64,000 nucleotides of DNA. Source: CAZRIZ01 sp050950465 (lineage in GTDB: Bacteria > Patescibacteriota > Saccharimonadia > Saccharimonadales > Saccharimonadaceae). Position 1 is the stretch's first letter; the number at the start of each line of letters is the position of its first letter. Shown piece after piece: positions 17,221 through 25,225 of this stretch. Location: contig JBMNHQ010000001.1 of assembly GCA_050950465.1 (NCBI GenBank), positions 310,001 through 374,000 of the forward strand, read 5' to 3'. Made by a program: the position numbers and the translations under genes. Below the pieces are notes generated by a model, which made no database searches, was not told the DNA's origin, and saw only the letters and a list, made by a program, of their open reading frames with translations.

Positions 17221-17242
17221 CTGGCATTAATAAACAATTGAA

Positions 17243-17653
17243 CTATTTAGTTTTTTTACCAGTGGTCTTCTTAGCGACCGACTTTTTACTTGTAGCCTTC
17301 GTGACAGTTTTTTTGGCAGCTGGCTTTTTAGCTGTAGTTTTTGTAGAAGTCTTCTTTTTAGTAGTAGCTTTTGTAGTTGGCTTAGCAGCTTTTTTCTTAA
17401 CGACTAGTTTAACTCCGGCTTCCTTGGCTAGTTTAGTTAAAGCTGATTTCTTGCGTGCGGCTGTATTCTTCTTCATTAAACCTTTTTTAACAGCTTTATC
17501 TATTTCGCTCTGAGCAGTCGATAGTTTGTCAGCATTTGGTTTAGCGGTGACAGCCTTAATAGCCTTGCGCATTTCACTCTTAGTGGCTTGGTTGCGCTCA
17601 CGCCGAACAGCTTCCTGACGCACTCGCTTAATAGCTGATTTGATAATTGGCAT
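17243..17653 (-). CDS. rpsT: Ribosomal protein S20 with long Lys/Thr/Ala tail
   Basis: Small-subunit protein bS20 that binds 16S rRNA. The N-terminal 85 or so residues match the family (MPIIKSAIKRVRQ, then RNQATKSEMRKAIKAV and later KGLMKKNTAARKKSALTKLAKE). The protein is 136 residues instead of about 87. The extra C-terminal stretch of about 50 residues is almost only Lys, Thr, Ala, Ser and Pro, like a histone-H1 tail, and must be disordered and strongly basic. Convergent with holA. Confidence 0.9.
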   Translation of the reverse strand: MPIIKSAIKRVRQEAVRRERNQATKSEMRKAIKAVTAKPNADKLSTAQSEIDKAVKKGLMKKNTAARKKSALTKLAKEAGVKLVVKKKAAKPTTKATTKKKTSTKTTAKKPAAKKTVTKATSKKSVAKKTTGKKTK

Positions 17654-17752
17654 TAAATTTATGTCCTCAATCTATAAAATTATTTTTAACTGCAAGTTAT
17701 TATATCAAAAAAACTTTAGTTGTAAAGAGAGCGACCCGTGGGACTATATGAC

Positions 17753-17781
17753 TTGACAAAAAGACAATTTTTTGCTAGAGT
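17753..17781 (+). promoter_or_regulatory. Promoter of the DHH-like gene
   Basis: TTGACA (17753-17758), 17 bases, TAGAGT (17776-17781). The leader to the ATG at 17834 is about 45 bases, A-rich and without a clear Shine-Dalgarno. Confidence 0.5.
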
Positions 17782-17833
17782 TATGTTATAGCGTTTTCAA
17801 AACCAACAAAATATTATAAAATAAACAAGCAAA

Positions 17834-19753
17834 ATGATTAACGAAAAAGATCTCAATAAGCTATCTGAGCAAATCAAAAAGGCTGATAATGTCTTAGTGG
17901 CAGTTAATTCTAATCCGACGATTGATGAATTAACTAGTGCTTTAGCGCTGACTCTAATGTTAAATAAAAACGATCGTCGTGCGGTGACGATTTTTAGTGG
18001 TGAGGCGCCTGATGTTCTGCAGTTTTTAAAGATAGATGAGACATTTGATAAAACAGTTGACGGTTTACGTGACTTTATTGTTACATTAGACTCGAAAAAG
18101 GCTGATCGAGTAGTAGTCAAAGCTGAAGATAACATGGTTAAGGTTTTTATTACTCCAAGTGGTCAAACTATATCGAGTGATGATTTAGGTTTTGAACAGG
18201 GTGATTATAATATTGACTTAGTTGTCGGCGTCGGGGTGTCACACAAGGATGATTTAGACAAAGCCCTGTCGGCACATGGTCGAATTCTGCACAATGCTTC
18301 AGTGACGTCATTATCAATTGGTGAAGGTGCTAGTGAGTTGGGTGGTCTGAACATTAAAGCTCCACAAGCCAGCTCTTATGCAGAAATCATTTATCGATTA
18401 CCAGAGTTATTAGATAAAGACTTGGCCGAAGACGAAGATCCTGCCATGGATGAAGCTGTAGCGACGGCGCTTCTAACTAGCTTAGTGGCTGCCACTAATC
18501 GCTTTAGTAATAGTCGAACTACCGCTGAGATCATGAGTTTGGCATCAGATTTGATGCGAGCTGGTGCTGATCAGCAATTAATCGCTAAAGAGTTAGCTAA
18601 GGGTGGGGTGGTTGAGGTTGAGGCTCCATCTACTGAGGAAGGGCCAATTCGAGATCAGTCCCAAAAAGCTGTTAGCGTCCGTCCTGAGGATGGTAGTGGC
18701 GAAATGGGATCCATTAACTTAAAGAGTCAATCCGATAAATCAAAGACTAAGGCTCATAAAGAGACGCCGACGGATGTTGCAGTGCCTAAGAAAAAAGACG
18801 TTCCATCGGTTGGCGGCGTAGAGATTGGGCCAAATTTCGCTAATTTAGAGGAATATAATAAACAACAAATGATGGCAGAGCGTCAGAGCACTGCCGATGA
18901 GGTGTTATCTCGCTTACCAGCTACTGAAGTACCAGCTCCTGTTGATCCACCGGTAGTACCAGCGCCAGAACCAGTTGCTTCGACGACACCAGCTTCTGAA
19001 GACGATCGTTTAGCGGAGCAGTTACAGCGGGTCGGTCAAATACCCGACTTATTAGCAGTTGAAACAGCAGCGACGGTGACTGAACCAGTGGCTGAACCGG
19101 ATCCAACTATTGTGTTTGGTAAAGAAACACCTGAGCGACCATATTTACAGGATCCATCTACTGCTTGGGGTCAGCCCGTTAGTAATATTCCAGTCTCTGG
19201 TACTCCAAATGCTGAGCCGCCTGAGCCATTGCGTGATCGTAGTAGTCAGGTGGTAGTACCGGTTCCTGAGCCGGTTGTTCCAGAGGCTATCACGGAAACA
19301 CCAACCCCTGTCGAAACTCCAGCTCCGATAGTACCAACTCCCGAACCGGTTACTTCTGCACCCGAACCGGTTGCGCCAGTCGCACCTATCGCTCAACCGC
19401 CTGAGTTACCGACTATGCTTCAGTTTACGGCTCCACCAGTCCCTGACTTTGGCGCTATGAATGTGACGCCGCCAATACCGCCAACTCCGCCAGACTTCAA
19501 TATGCCAATGCCGCCATTACCGCCAAATCCAGCCGATTTTGCTCAACCAGCGGCAATTGCCCAGCAACAATTTGAATCCAGCGCTGCCCAAGCAGTCGAA
19601 AGCCCAGTAGTCGAAACAACACCTCCACCGATTATTCCGACCGGTCGTTATCAGCCAGCTGCTACTGCGACCACGCCATCTGCTAGTCCAGTTATGACAG
19701 ATCAAATCTATCCACAATCAGTTGACAATGCCCAGTTCGTCATCCCTGAATAA
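17834..19753 (+). CDS. DHH-family-like protein with proline-rich tail
   Basis: 639 residues. The first 260 or so resemble the DHH/NrnA phosphoesterase fold (ADNVLVAVNSNPTIDELTSALAL, DFIVTLDSKKADRV, later EAVATALLTSLVAATNRF). The metal-binding signature is eroded, however: the usual HxxPDxDA reads NSNPTIDEL, and no DHH triplet is present. Catalysis is therefore doubtful and a scaffold or binding role is likelier. The remaining 380 residues are low-complexity, rich in Pro, Glu, Val, Ala and Thr (repeated PEPV), and presumably disordered. The 3' end overlaps truB by 26 bases. Confidence 0.75.
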   Translation: MINEKDLNKLSEQIKKADNVLVAVNSNPTIDELTSALALTLMLNKNDRRAVTIFSGEAPDVLQFLKIDETFDKTVDGLRDFIVTLDSKKADRVVVKAEDNMVKVFITPSGQTISSDDLGFEQGDYNIDLVVGVGVSHKDDLDKALSAHGRILHNASVTSLSIGEGASELGGLNIKAPQASSYAEIIYRLPELLDKDLAEDEDPAMDEAVATALLTSLVAATNRFSNSRTTAEIMSLASDLMRAGADQQLIAKELAKGGVVEVEAPSTEEGPIRDQSQKAVSVRPEDGSGEMGSINLKSQSDKSKTKAHKETPTDVAVPKKKDVPSVGGVEIGPNFANLEEYNKQQMMAERQSTADEVLSRLPATEVPAPVDPPVVPAPEPVASTTPASEDDRLAEQLQRVGQIPDLLAVETAATVTEPVAEPDPTIVFGKETPERPYLQDPSTAWGQPVSNIPVSGTPNAEPPEPLRDRSSQVVVPVPEPVVPEAITETPTPVETPAPIVPTPEPVTSAPEPVAPVAPIAQPPELPTMLQFTAPPVPDFGAMNVTPPIPPTPPDFNMPMPPLPPNPADFAQPAAIAQQQFESSAAQAVESPVVETTPPPIIPTGRYQPAATATTPSASPVMTDQIYPQSVDNAQFVIPE

Positions 19754-20423
19754 GTTAGTTGTTCAAAACGATGCTGTCATTTTGGTCAATAAACCGGCTG
19801 GGATGACGAGTTTTGGAGTTGTAGCACGTTTGCGTCGCCTACTTAGTGAAGACCTAGGTAAAAAAGCCAAGGTCGGCCACGCTGGCACGCTTGATCCGTT
19901 TGCTAGTGGTCTATTAATTATAATGACGGGCCAAAAATGTCGTGAGGCACAGAGACTCCTTAAATTAGATAAAAGCTATCGAGCGACGCTAACACTTGGT
20001 TGGATAACTTCGACGCAAGATCCCGAAGGACAGATGAGTTTAGTCGGTCGTAACCAACCTTCGCTACGGCAGATTGAAGCAGTCTTAGGTAATTTTTTAG
20101 GTGAAATTCAACAAGTTCCGCCCAACTTTAGCGCACTCAAGGTTGGGGGCAAAAAGGCTTATGACTTGGCTCGGGCAGGTAAAGAATTTAAATTACCGGC
20201 TCGGTCAGTTACTGTTAGTCAAATTGATATCATTGATTACGACTATCCACGTCTGGTCATTGACGTGGCGGTATCGTCTGGTGCCTATATTCGCTCGCTG
20301 GCTCGCGATATTGGTGAGAAACTTGGCACAGGGGCTTATTGTTCAGCACTTCTCCGTACTAGCGTTGGGAAATTTAGTCTTGTCAAGGCTAAAAAATTAG
20401 CCGATTTTTCAATTATTAACTAG
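19728..20423 (+). CDS. truB: tRNA pseudouridine55 synthase
   Basis: Makes pseudouridine 55 in the T-loop of tRNAs. The catalytic motif GHAGTLDPFASGLLI carries the essential Asp. KPAGMTSF, QVPPNFSALKVGGKKAYDLAR and the C-terminal GAYIRSLARDIG blocks are all typical. I chose the ATG at 19728, giving 231 residues; a TTG two codons upstream is also in frame. The gene starts inside the end of the DHH-like gene, so it is co-transcribed. rpsO follows with its own promoter. Confidence 0.93.
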   Translation: MPSSSSLNKLVVQNDAVILVNKPAGMTSFGVVARLRRLLSEDLGKKAKVGHAGTLDPFASGLLIIMTGQKCREAQRLLKLDKSYRATLTLGWITSTQDPEGQMSLVGRNQPSLRQIEAVLGNFLGEIQQVPPNFSALKVGGKKAYDLARAGKEFKLPARSVTVSQIDIIDYDYPRLVIDVAVSSGAYIRSLARDIGEKLGTGAYCSALLRTSVGKFSLVKAKKLADFSIIN

Positions 20424-20449
20424 AGAGTTGTTTTAGCTGGAATAGGGGC

Positions 20450-20478
20450 TTGCGAGTTCGGGCTTTATCTGTTACAAT
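20450..20478 (+). promoter_or_regulatory. rpsO promoter, near-leaderless
   Basis: TTGCGA (20450-20455), 17 bases, TACAAT (20473-20478). Only nine bases separate the -10 from the rpsO ATG and there is no Shine-Dalgarno, so the mRNA should be leaderless or nearly so. Confidence 0.7.
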
Positions 20479-20487
20479 TCGACATCG

Positions 20488-20754
20488 ATGATTACAAGTG
20501 AAAAGAAGAAGCAGGAAATGGCTAAGACTCAGCGCAACGCCAAAGACGTTGGTTCGCCTGAGGCACAAATAGCGGTTTTGACTGCTCGTATCAATGAAGT
20601 GATTGAGCATCTGAAGGCTAATAAGCAAGATGAGAAAGCTCGTCGTGGCTTGATTCAAATGGTTGGTAAACGTAAGAAATTACTCAGCTATTTAGAGAAA
20701 AAAGATTACGACGCCTACAAGGCAACTATCACAAAATTAGGTCTCCGCAAATAG
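20488..20754 (+). CDS. rpsO: Ribosomal protein S15
   Basis: bS15/uS15 family member that binds 16S rRNA helix 22. The 88-residue length is typical. DVGSPEAQIAVLTARINEVIEHLKANKQDEKARRGLIQMVGKRKKLLSYL covers the family's diagnostic region (seen here as the blocks GSPEAQIAVLTARI and RRGLIQMVGKRKKLL). Without a 5' leader the classical S15 autoregulatory pseudoknot cannot form. Followed by a terminator. Gene order rpsO-(two small genes)-pnp keeps the common rpsO-pnp neighbourhood. Confidence 0.95.
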   Translation: MITSEKKKQEMAKTQRNAKDVGSPEAQIAVLTARINEVIEHLKANKQDEKARRGLIQMVGKRKKLLSYLEKKDYDAYKATITKLGLRK

Positions 20755-20768
20755 GCGGAGCCTTTTTT
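20743..20768 (+). terminator. rpsO terminator
   Basis: CTCCGC, 6-base loop, GCGGAG, then CC and six T. The stem overlaps the last codons and stop of rpsO. A second GC-rich hairpin (CCCCGCC/GGCGGGG, 20780-20797) follows and may serve the convergent gene. Confidence 0.8.
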
Positions 20769-20806
20769 AATTAAGAATTCCCCGCCCGAAGGCGGGGGTA
20801 AGAGGA

Positions 20807-21124
20807 TTATAAAATATTTTCCTCTTTAAGGCTGGGGTAAATTTCGACGACAATTTCCTTGGGCACACCCCATGTAGCAGGAGCTTTTCTGCCCTCATGA
20901 CTGTCTGTCATAAGAAATGCAATTACTTTGCCGTCCTGTGTTATGGGACTGATGTACAGTACCGGCTCAGCGAAGCCTATGCCTATTTGTTCGGTAAGAA
21001 CTTTTGAGCGTAACTCTCTGAACTGTTCGGAGGTACCAGGAAGAGTACTCTGGTTATTATTCTTCTTGGTGATTTTAATACCTCCTTCGCTGATTTCAAG
21101 AACTAGATTTTGTTTACCAGTCAT
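20807..21124 (-). CDS. Small soluble protein, unknown
   Basis: 105 residues, no signal peptide or membrane segment. It begins MTGKQNLVLEISEGGIKITKK (beta-rich) and has a central LYISPITQDGKVIAFLMTDSHEG stretch (first 20 residues: LYISPITQDGKVIAFLMTDS). A good ribosome-binding site (AAAGGGGG) lies upstream of the ATG, and a TATAAT on the minus strand near 21170 suggests its own promoter. Convergent with rpsO. I do not recognise a family. Confidence 0.65.
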   Translation of the reverse strand: MTGKQNLVLEISEGGIKITKKNNNQSTLPGTSEQFRELRSKVLTEQIGIGFAEPVLYISPITQDGKVIAFLMTDSHEGRKAPATWGVPKEIVVEIYPSLKEENIL

Positions 21125-21206
21125 CGTGATAAACCCCCTTTAGATTCTTAGCCCGTGATTGGGCTAGAGATTATACTATACCACACAGAGCTAATTTTTG
21201 CAAGGT

Positions 21207-21227
21207 AAAACCCCGTCAAAGACGGGG
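21207..21227 (-). terminator. Terminator of the Cys-rich small gene
   Basis: On the minus strand, CCCCGTC-TTT-GACGGGG followed by TTTT. It separates the gene at 21256-21513 from the one at 20807-21124. Confidence 0.8.
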
Positions 21228-21255
21228 CCTTGAGTGAAATGTATACTGTGTATTA

Positions 21256-21513
21256 CTATTGTCGTTGTCGCCTTCGTTCTTTCCTTCTTTGTTTTCTGGC
21301 GACACCAGTGGAGTCCTCATGATAAAAAAGGCATTTTCTATAGGATTCACTATTGCAGTGTTTGTTGATAAAACATGATGTTTCATCAATAGACTCCATA
21401 TCATTTGGCCGTCCATTTCCACTGCTACATCTTAGATTGTATAAACCCTTTTTTGTCAGTTCGAACCCTTTAAAATAGGGACACCACCAATCGCAATCGT
21501 TGCGTTCACTCAT
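21256..21513 (-). CDS. Cys-rich small protein, unknown
   Basis: 85 residues with Cys in a CxxxC...C...C...C...C layout: CDWWCPYFKG near the start, RCSSG, SCFINKHC and YRKCLFYH. This suggests a small zinc-binding or disulfide fold. It ends in a very basic tail (RKQRRKERRRQRQ) that could bind nucleic acid. The ATG has a strong ribosome-binding site (CAGGAGGTG). Its own promoter (TTGTAA, 17, TATAAT at 21555-21583, minus) and terminator make it a single-gene unit. No family recognised. Confidence 0.65.
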   Translation of the reverse strand: MSERNDCDWWCPYFKGFELTKKGLYNLRCSSGNGRPNDMESIDETSCFINKHCNSESYRKCLFYHEDSTGVARKQRRKERRRQRQ

Positions 21514-21554
21514 TTTTACACCTCCTGTTTTTAATCCAGACGGATTATACTCAA

Positions 21555-21583
21555 ATTATAGCACAGTTAGGCAAATTTTACAA
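21555..21583 (-). promoter_or_regulatory. Promoter of the Cys-rich small gene
   Basis: On the minus strand: TTGTAA, 17-base spacer, TATAAT. The leader to the ATG at 21513 is about 35 bases and contains AGGAGG. Confidence 0.6.
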
Positions 21584-21721
21584 GTGGGAGACTAGAGAAG
21601 CTCCGCCATAGGAACAAAGTTTCTAGTCAGTCAGGCTAAATCACTATTTAGCTAGTTGATTGATTTGTTGGCGTATTATTTTGTTTTGTTTAGTGTAATG
21701 CTATTATTGTTTTTTGACTAA

Positions 21722-21754
21722 TAATCAAAGATCTATTGGATTTTTCTTTGATTA
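21722..21754. repeat. Inverted repeat in the pnp upstream region
   Basis: TAATCAAAGA, a 13-base loop, TCTTTGATTA: a perfect 10-bp inverted repeat in the otherwise gene-free stretch 21584-21850. It is AT-rich and lacks a T-run on either side. It may be an operator or a weak terminator. Confidence 0.45.
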
Positions 21755-21827
21755 ACTAATTGGTATTGATTGTAACTTTACCTAAAATCAGATCATTACT
21801 CAACTGGCAGCTAGGTGGCTAGTGTGT

Positions 21828-21919
21828 TATAATGACAATTACTATTAACCGAGTTTAAGCGGGGAGACAACAGATTTTATCCTTAGTGTGGATGAAGTTT
21901 GTTGTCCGTGCTTAATCTC
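21828..21919 (+). promoter_or_regulatory. pnp promoter -10 and long hairpin leader
   Basis: TATAAT at 21828-21833 precedes a leader that folds almost end to end. TTAAGC pairs with GCTTAA, GACAACA with TGTTGTC, and the inner AGATTTTATCC with GGATGAAGTTT (three G-U pairs), leaving the loop TTAGTGT. The hairpin spans 21851-21919 and stops just before the AAAAAAGGAG ribosome-binding site. In Escherichia coli the pnp leader also forms a long stem, processed by RNase III in PNPase autoregulation; an equivalent role here is inference. Confidence 0.6.
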
Positions 21920-21933
21920 AAAAAAGGAGAAGT

Positions 21934-24063
21934 ATGATTATTAACCCTTTAGGTAAGGATATCGTGCAGGTCACGACTAATTTTTGTGGTAAACCGTTAA
22001 CGCTCGAAGTCAACAGGGTTGGCTTTCGCACCACGGCTAGTGTTACGGCTAAATATGGTGATGCGGTAGTTTTAGCGTCGGTTAGTGTTGGTAAAGCTGA
22101 TCCAAATATGGATTACTTTCCACTGTCGGTTGATTATGAAGAGCGCTTTTACGCCTCTGGTAAAATTAGCAGCTCTCGGTTCATTAAGCGTGAAGGTCGT
22201 CCAAGTGATCAGGCGGTTTTGTCGGGTCGCATTATCGATCGGCCAATTCGACCATTGTTTCCCAAGGGTTATCGCCAAGAAATTCAATGCGTTGCCACTG
22301 TCTTAGCGATGGATCCGGCTTTTCGACCAGACATGCTGGGCATGATTGCAGTTTCGGCTGGTCTGATGCTAACTGGTGTGCCATTTGATGGTCCGGTAGC
22401 TGGTCTGCGCGTTGGTCGTATTGATGGCAAATTTGTGCCATTTCCAAGCAATGAACAGATTGATAACGAATCAGACCTAGACTTAACTGTCGGTGCTATC
22501 GAATCGGGTATTACTATGGTGGAGGCTGGTGCTAACGAAGTTTCTGAAGACATTTTAGCCGATGCAATGGAGTATGCTTTTAAAGCAATACAACCAGCGA
22601 TTAAATTACAAAAAGAATTAGCTAAGAAGGTTGGTGTTACACCTGTCGAATACGAATTACATCTACCCGATGAAAATATTGCCGTCAAAATGGATAAGTG
22701 GGTTGATGAGCATTACAGTGCTAATTTGCGTCAACCGTATCCGTTCTATAATCAAAATATCGAAAAACTAGCGGAGAAAATGAATCAAGAATTGGTTGAA
22801 GAGCTAGGTGAAGAGGTTTACGAAGAGCAAAAAGACGCTTACAACGAAGCTTTCACATTAGCAACTTATCGTAAGGTGCGTGAAGGTATTGTGAAAGAAG
22901 GTATTCGACCAGACGGTCGAGCGCTCGACGAGGTTCGATCGCTATCTAGCGAGGTTCAGGTCTTGCCTAGAGTTCACGGTTCGAGCTTATTTACCCGCGG
23001 GGTGACCCAAGCTCTAAATGTTGTCACATTGGCACCACTATCTTATTCGCAGCTAGTTGACACGATGGAAGTGACCGATGGCAAAAGACGCTACATGCAC
23101 CACTACAATGCACCTGGTTATACTGTTGGTGAAATCCAGCGACTTGGTTCGCCTGGACGACGTGAGATTGGCCATGGTTATCTAGCCGAAAGGGCGTTAA
23201 TCCCAGTTTTACCAAGCGAAGAAGATTTTCCATATGCCATTCGTTCAGTTACAGAAATTATGAGTCAAAACGGCTCAACCTCAATGGCGGCAACTTGTGC
23301 TAGCTGTTTAGCTTTGATGGATGCTGGCGTGCCACTAACTCGACCAGTTGCTGGTGTCGCCATGGGTTTGATGATGGCCGATGGTAAAGCACATGTTTTA
23401 ACTGATTTGGCTGATATGGAAGATTTCTCAGGTGATATGGACTTTAAGGTAACTGGTACTGATCGAGGTGTTACAGCGGTACAGATGGATATGAAAGTTC
23501 ATGGTTTGCCGATGGATATTTTACGCGAAGCTCTAAAGAAGTCTCACACAGGGCGCATGAAGATTATGAAACACATGAAATCAGTTATTGCTGCGCCCCG
23601 TAAAGAGCTCAGTCCATACGCTCCCCGCATTGAAAAATTGATGATTAATCCAGAGAAAATCGGTATGGTAATTGGTAAAGGTGGCGAGACCATCCAAGAA
23701 ATTACTCGAGAGACTGGCACGGAAATTGACATCGATGACAGCGGTTTAATTACTGTTGCCTCACCTGACGGTGAGAAAATCGCCAAGGCCCTAGAATGGA
23801 TTCGTGGCTTAGTGGAGGAGCCAGAAATTGGCAAGGTTTACAAAGGTGAGGTTGTTTCAGTAAAAGACTTTGGCGCTTTCGTAAACATCTTGCCAGATAC
23901 TGATGGTATGGTACATATCTCTGAATTACAGGACAAGCGTACTACCAAGGTGACCGATGTGGTGAAAATCGGTCAGCCAGTCAATGTAAAATTACAGGCA
24001 ATTGATGACAAGGGTCGTCTAAGTCTGACGATGAAGGGTGTAAAGCAACCTAAGTTGAAATAA
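21934..24063 (+). CDS. pnp: Polyribonucleotide nucleotidyltransferase
   Basis: Phosphorolytic 3'-5' exoribonuclease of the RNA degradosome. The 709-residue protein has two RNase PH domains (first about 1-230, second about 310-560, with RGVTQALNVVTL and the active-site region DLADMEDFSGDMDFKVTGT). A helical linker lies between them, and a KH domain (MVIGKGGETIQEITRETGTEI) and an S1 domain (GKVYKGEVVSVKDFGAFVNILP) end the protein. The length is typical. The ATG follows a perfect AAAAAAGGAG. udg follows after four bases. Confidence 0.96.
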   Translation: MIINPLGKDIVQVTTNFCGKPLTLEVNRVGFRTTASVTAKYGDAVVLASVSVGKADPNMDYFPLSVDYEERFYASGKISSSRFIKREGRPSDQAVLSGRIIDRPIRPLFPKGYRQEIQCVATVLAMDPAFRPDMLGMIAVSAGLMLTGVPFDGPVAGLRVGRIDGKFVPFPSNEQIDNESDLDLTVGAIESGITMVEAGANEVSEDILADAMEYAFKAIQPAIKLQKELAKKVGVTPVEYELHLPDENIAVKMDKWVDEHYSANLRQPYPFYNQNIEKLAEKMNQELVEELGEEVYEEQKDAYNEAFTLATYRKVREGIVKEGIRPDGRALDEVRSLSSEVQVLPRVHGSSLFTRGVTQALNVVTLAPLSYSQLVDTMEVTDGKRRYMHHYNAPGYTVGEIQRLGSPGRREIGHGYLAERALIPVLPSEEDFPYAIRSVTEIMSQNGSTSMAATCASCLALMDAGVPLTRPVAGVAMGLMMADGKAHVLTDLADMEDFSGDMDFKVTGTDRGVTAVQMDMKVHGLPMDILREALKKSHTGRMKIMKHMKSVIAAPRKELSPYAPRIEKLMINPEKIGMVIGKGGETIQEITRETGTEIDIDDSGLITVASPDGEKIAKALEWIRGLVEEPEIGKVYKGEVVSVKDFGAFVNILPDTDGMVHISELQDKRTTKVTDVVKIGQPVNVKLQAIDDKGRLSLTMKGVKQPKLK

Positions 24064-24067
24064 ATCC

Positions 24068-24634
24068 ATGACTAAAGCAGAGCAAATCAAAGTACTATCC
24101 GAGCAAATTGTAACGGATGATGTTTGCTCTGCTTTGCGTGAGGGTGCAACTCAGCTAGTGATGGGTGAGGGCAGCTTATATGCTAAAATCGTTTTTGTTG
24201 GCGAAGCACCAGGCAAGAGAGAAGATGAGCTTGGTCGACCATTTGTGGGCGCAAGCGGTAAATTTTTAGATGAAATGCTAGCCTCAATTGGTTTGAAGCG
24301 CGAAGATGTTTATATTACCAACATTGTCAAATATCGTCCACCCAACAATCGCGATCCACTGCCAGAGGAAAAGGCTGAATTCGCACCATATCTCTTAAAA
24401 CAGATTCAAATTATTAAACCTGAGGTGATTGTGACACTCGGTCGGCACGCTCTGAGCTTTTTCAAGGACGATTTGTCAATTTCTAAAGTCCACGGCCAGC
24501 CGTTCAAGCTTAAAACTGCTACGCACAACCTGTATTTACTACCGCTTTATCACCCAGCCGCCGCGCTATACAACGGTAGTATGCGCCAACAGCTGCTTGA
24601 TGATTTTCAAGTGGTTAAACAGTTCTTAAAGTAG
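24068..24634 (+). CDS. Family 4 uracil-DNA glycosylase lacking Fe-S cysteines
   Basis: Removes uracil from DNA. 188 residues with motif 1 VFVGEAPGKREDELGRPFVG, the central LKREDVYITNIVKYRPP and the C-terminal motif LLPLYHPAAAL, all typical of UDG family 4 (UDGa). Family 4 enzymes normally hold a 4Fe-4S cluster on four Cys. Here the N-terminal CxxC reads CSALR, the family's KCRPP reads KYRPP, and the later Cys is Phe in AEFAPYL. Only one Cys remains, so the cluster is lost. It is immediately downstream of pnp and probably co-transcribed. Confidence 0.85.
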   Translation: MTKAEQIKVLSEQIVTDDVCSALREGATQLVMGEGSLYAKIVFVGEAPGKREDELGRPFVGASGKFLDEMLASIGLKREDVYITNIVKYRPPNNRDPLPEEKAEFAPYLLKQIQIIKPEVIVTLGRHALSFFKDDLSISKVHGQPFKLKTATHNLYLLPLYHPAAALYNGSMRQQLLDDFQVVKQFLK

Positions 24635-24662
24635 TATAATTCACGCAAAAGGAGGTCTTGTT

Positions 24663-25061
24663 ATGAAAGTGATTGATAAGGTGGCGTTTTTGTATCTTAA
24701 AGATGGAAAGATCTTAAGTACACGTTCGAAAGGCAAAGACAAATATTATATTCCAGGTGGCAAGCGCGAGGGTAGTGAAACCGATATTGAAACTTTAGTT
24801 CGCGAAATTAAAGAAGAATTAAGTGTAGATATCATTGAGTCTACAGCTAAATTTTATGGTGTTTTCGAGGCTCAGGCTCATGGGCACGCTGAGGGTATTA
24901 TCGTCAAGATGACTTGTTATACAGCGGACTACTCTGGGGAGTTGAAATCTGATTCGGAAATCGCTGAAATTGTTTGGCTAACCACAGCCGATATCGAATC
25001 GGTTTCTCCGGTTGATAAGTTAATATTTGCTGACCTCAGGAAAAAAGGTCTAATAAGCTAA
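24663..25061 (+). CDS. NUDIX hydrolase
   Basis: 132 residues with a clear Nudix box: PGGKREGSETDIETLVREIK continuing into EELSV, that is Gx5Ex7REUxEE. Such proteins hydrolyse nucleoside diphosphates linked to another moiety. The substrate is not predictable here; a MutT-like sanitising role would suit its place after udg. The start ATG has a strong AAAGGAGG. A TATAAT at the end of the udg gene suggests an internal promoter. Confidence 0.85.
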   Translation: MKVIDKVAFLYLKDGKILSTRSKGKDKYYIPGGKREGSETDIETLVREIKEELSVDIIESTAKFYGVFEAQAHGHAEGIIVKMTCYTADYSGELKSDSEIAEIVWLTTADIESVSPVDKLIFADLRKKGLIS

Positions 25062-25160
25062 CTCCGTAAATAGCGTGCTAACTTTGTAGACGCAAGTTAA
25101 CGAAGTTACTTATGGGGTAGGCCTGCTTGTGCTTTAATAACTTTAACAGAGGTGGACCTA

Positions 25161-25189
25161 TTGACTTTTTACCTACTCTGTGCTAGAAT
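25161..25189 (+). promoter_or_regulatory. Promoter of the Csx3-NTPase gene
   Basis: TTGACT (25161-25166), 17 bases, TAGAAT (25184-25189). The leader of about 30 bases is A-rich and lacks a Shine-Dalgarno. Confidence 0.65.
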
Positions 25190-25225
25190 AAGAGTATAGC
25201 TATTTACAAAAACAAACACTAAAAA

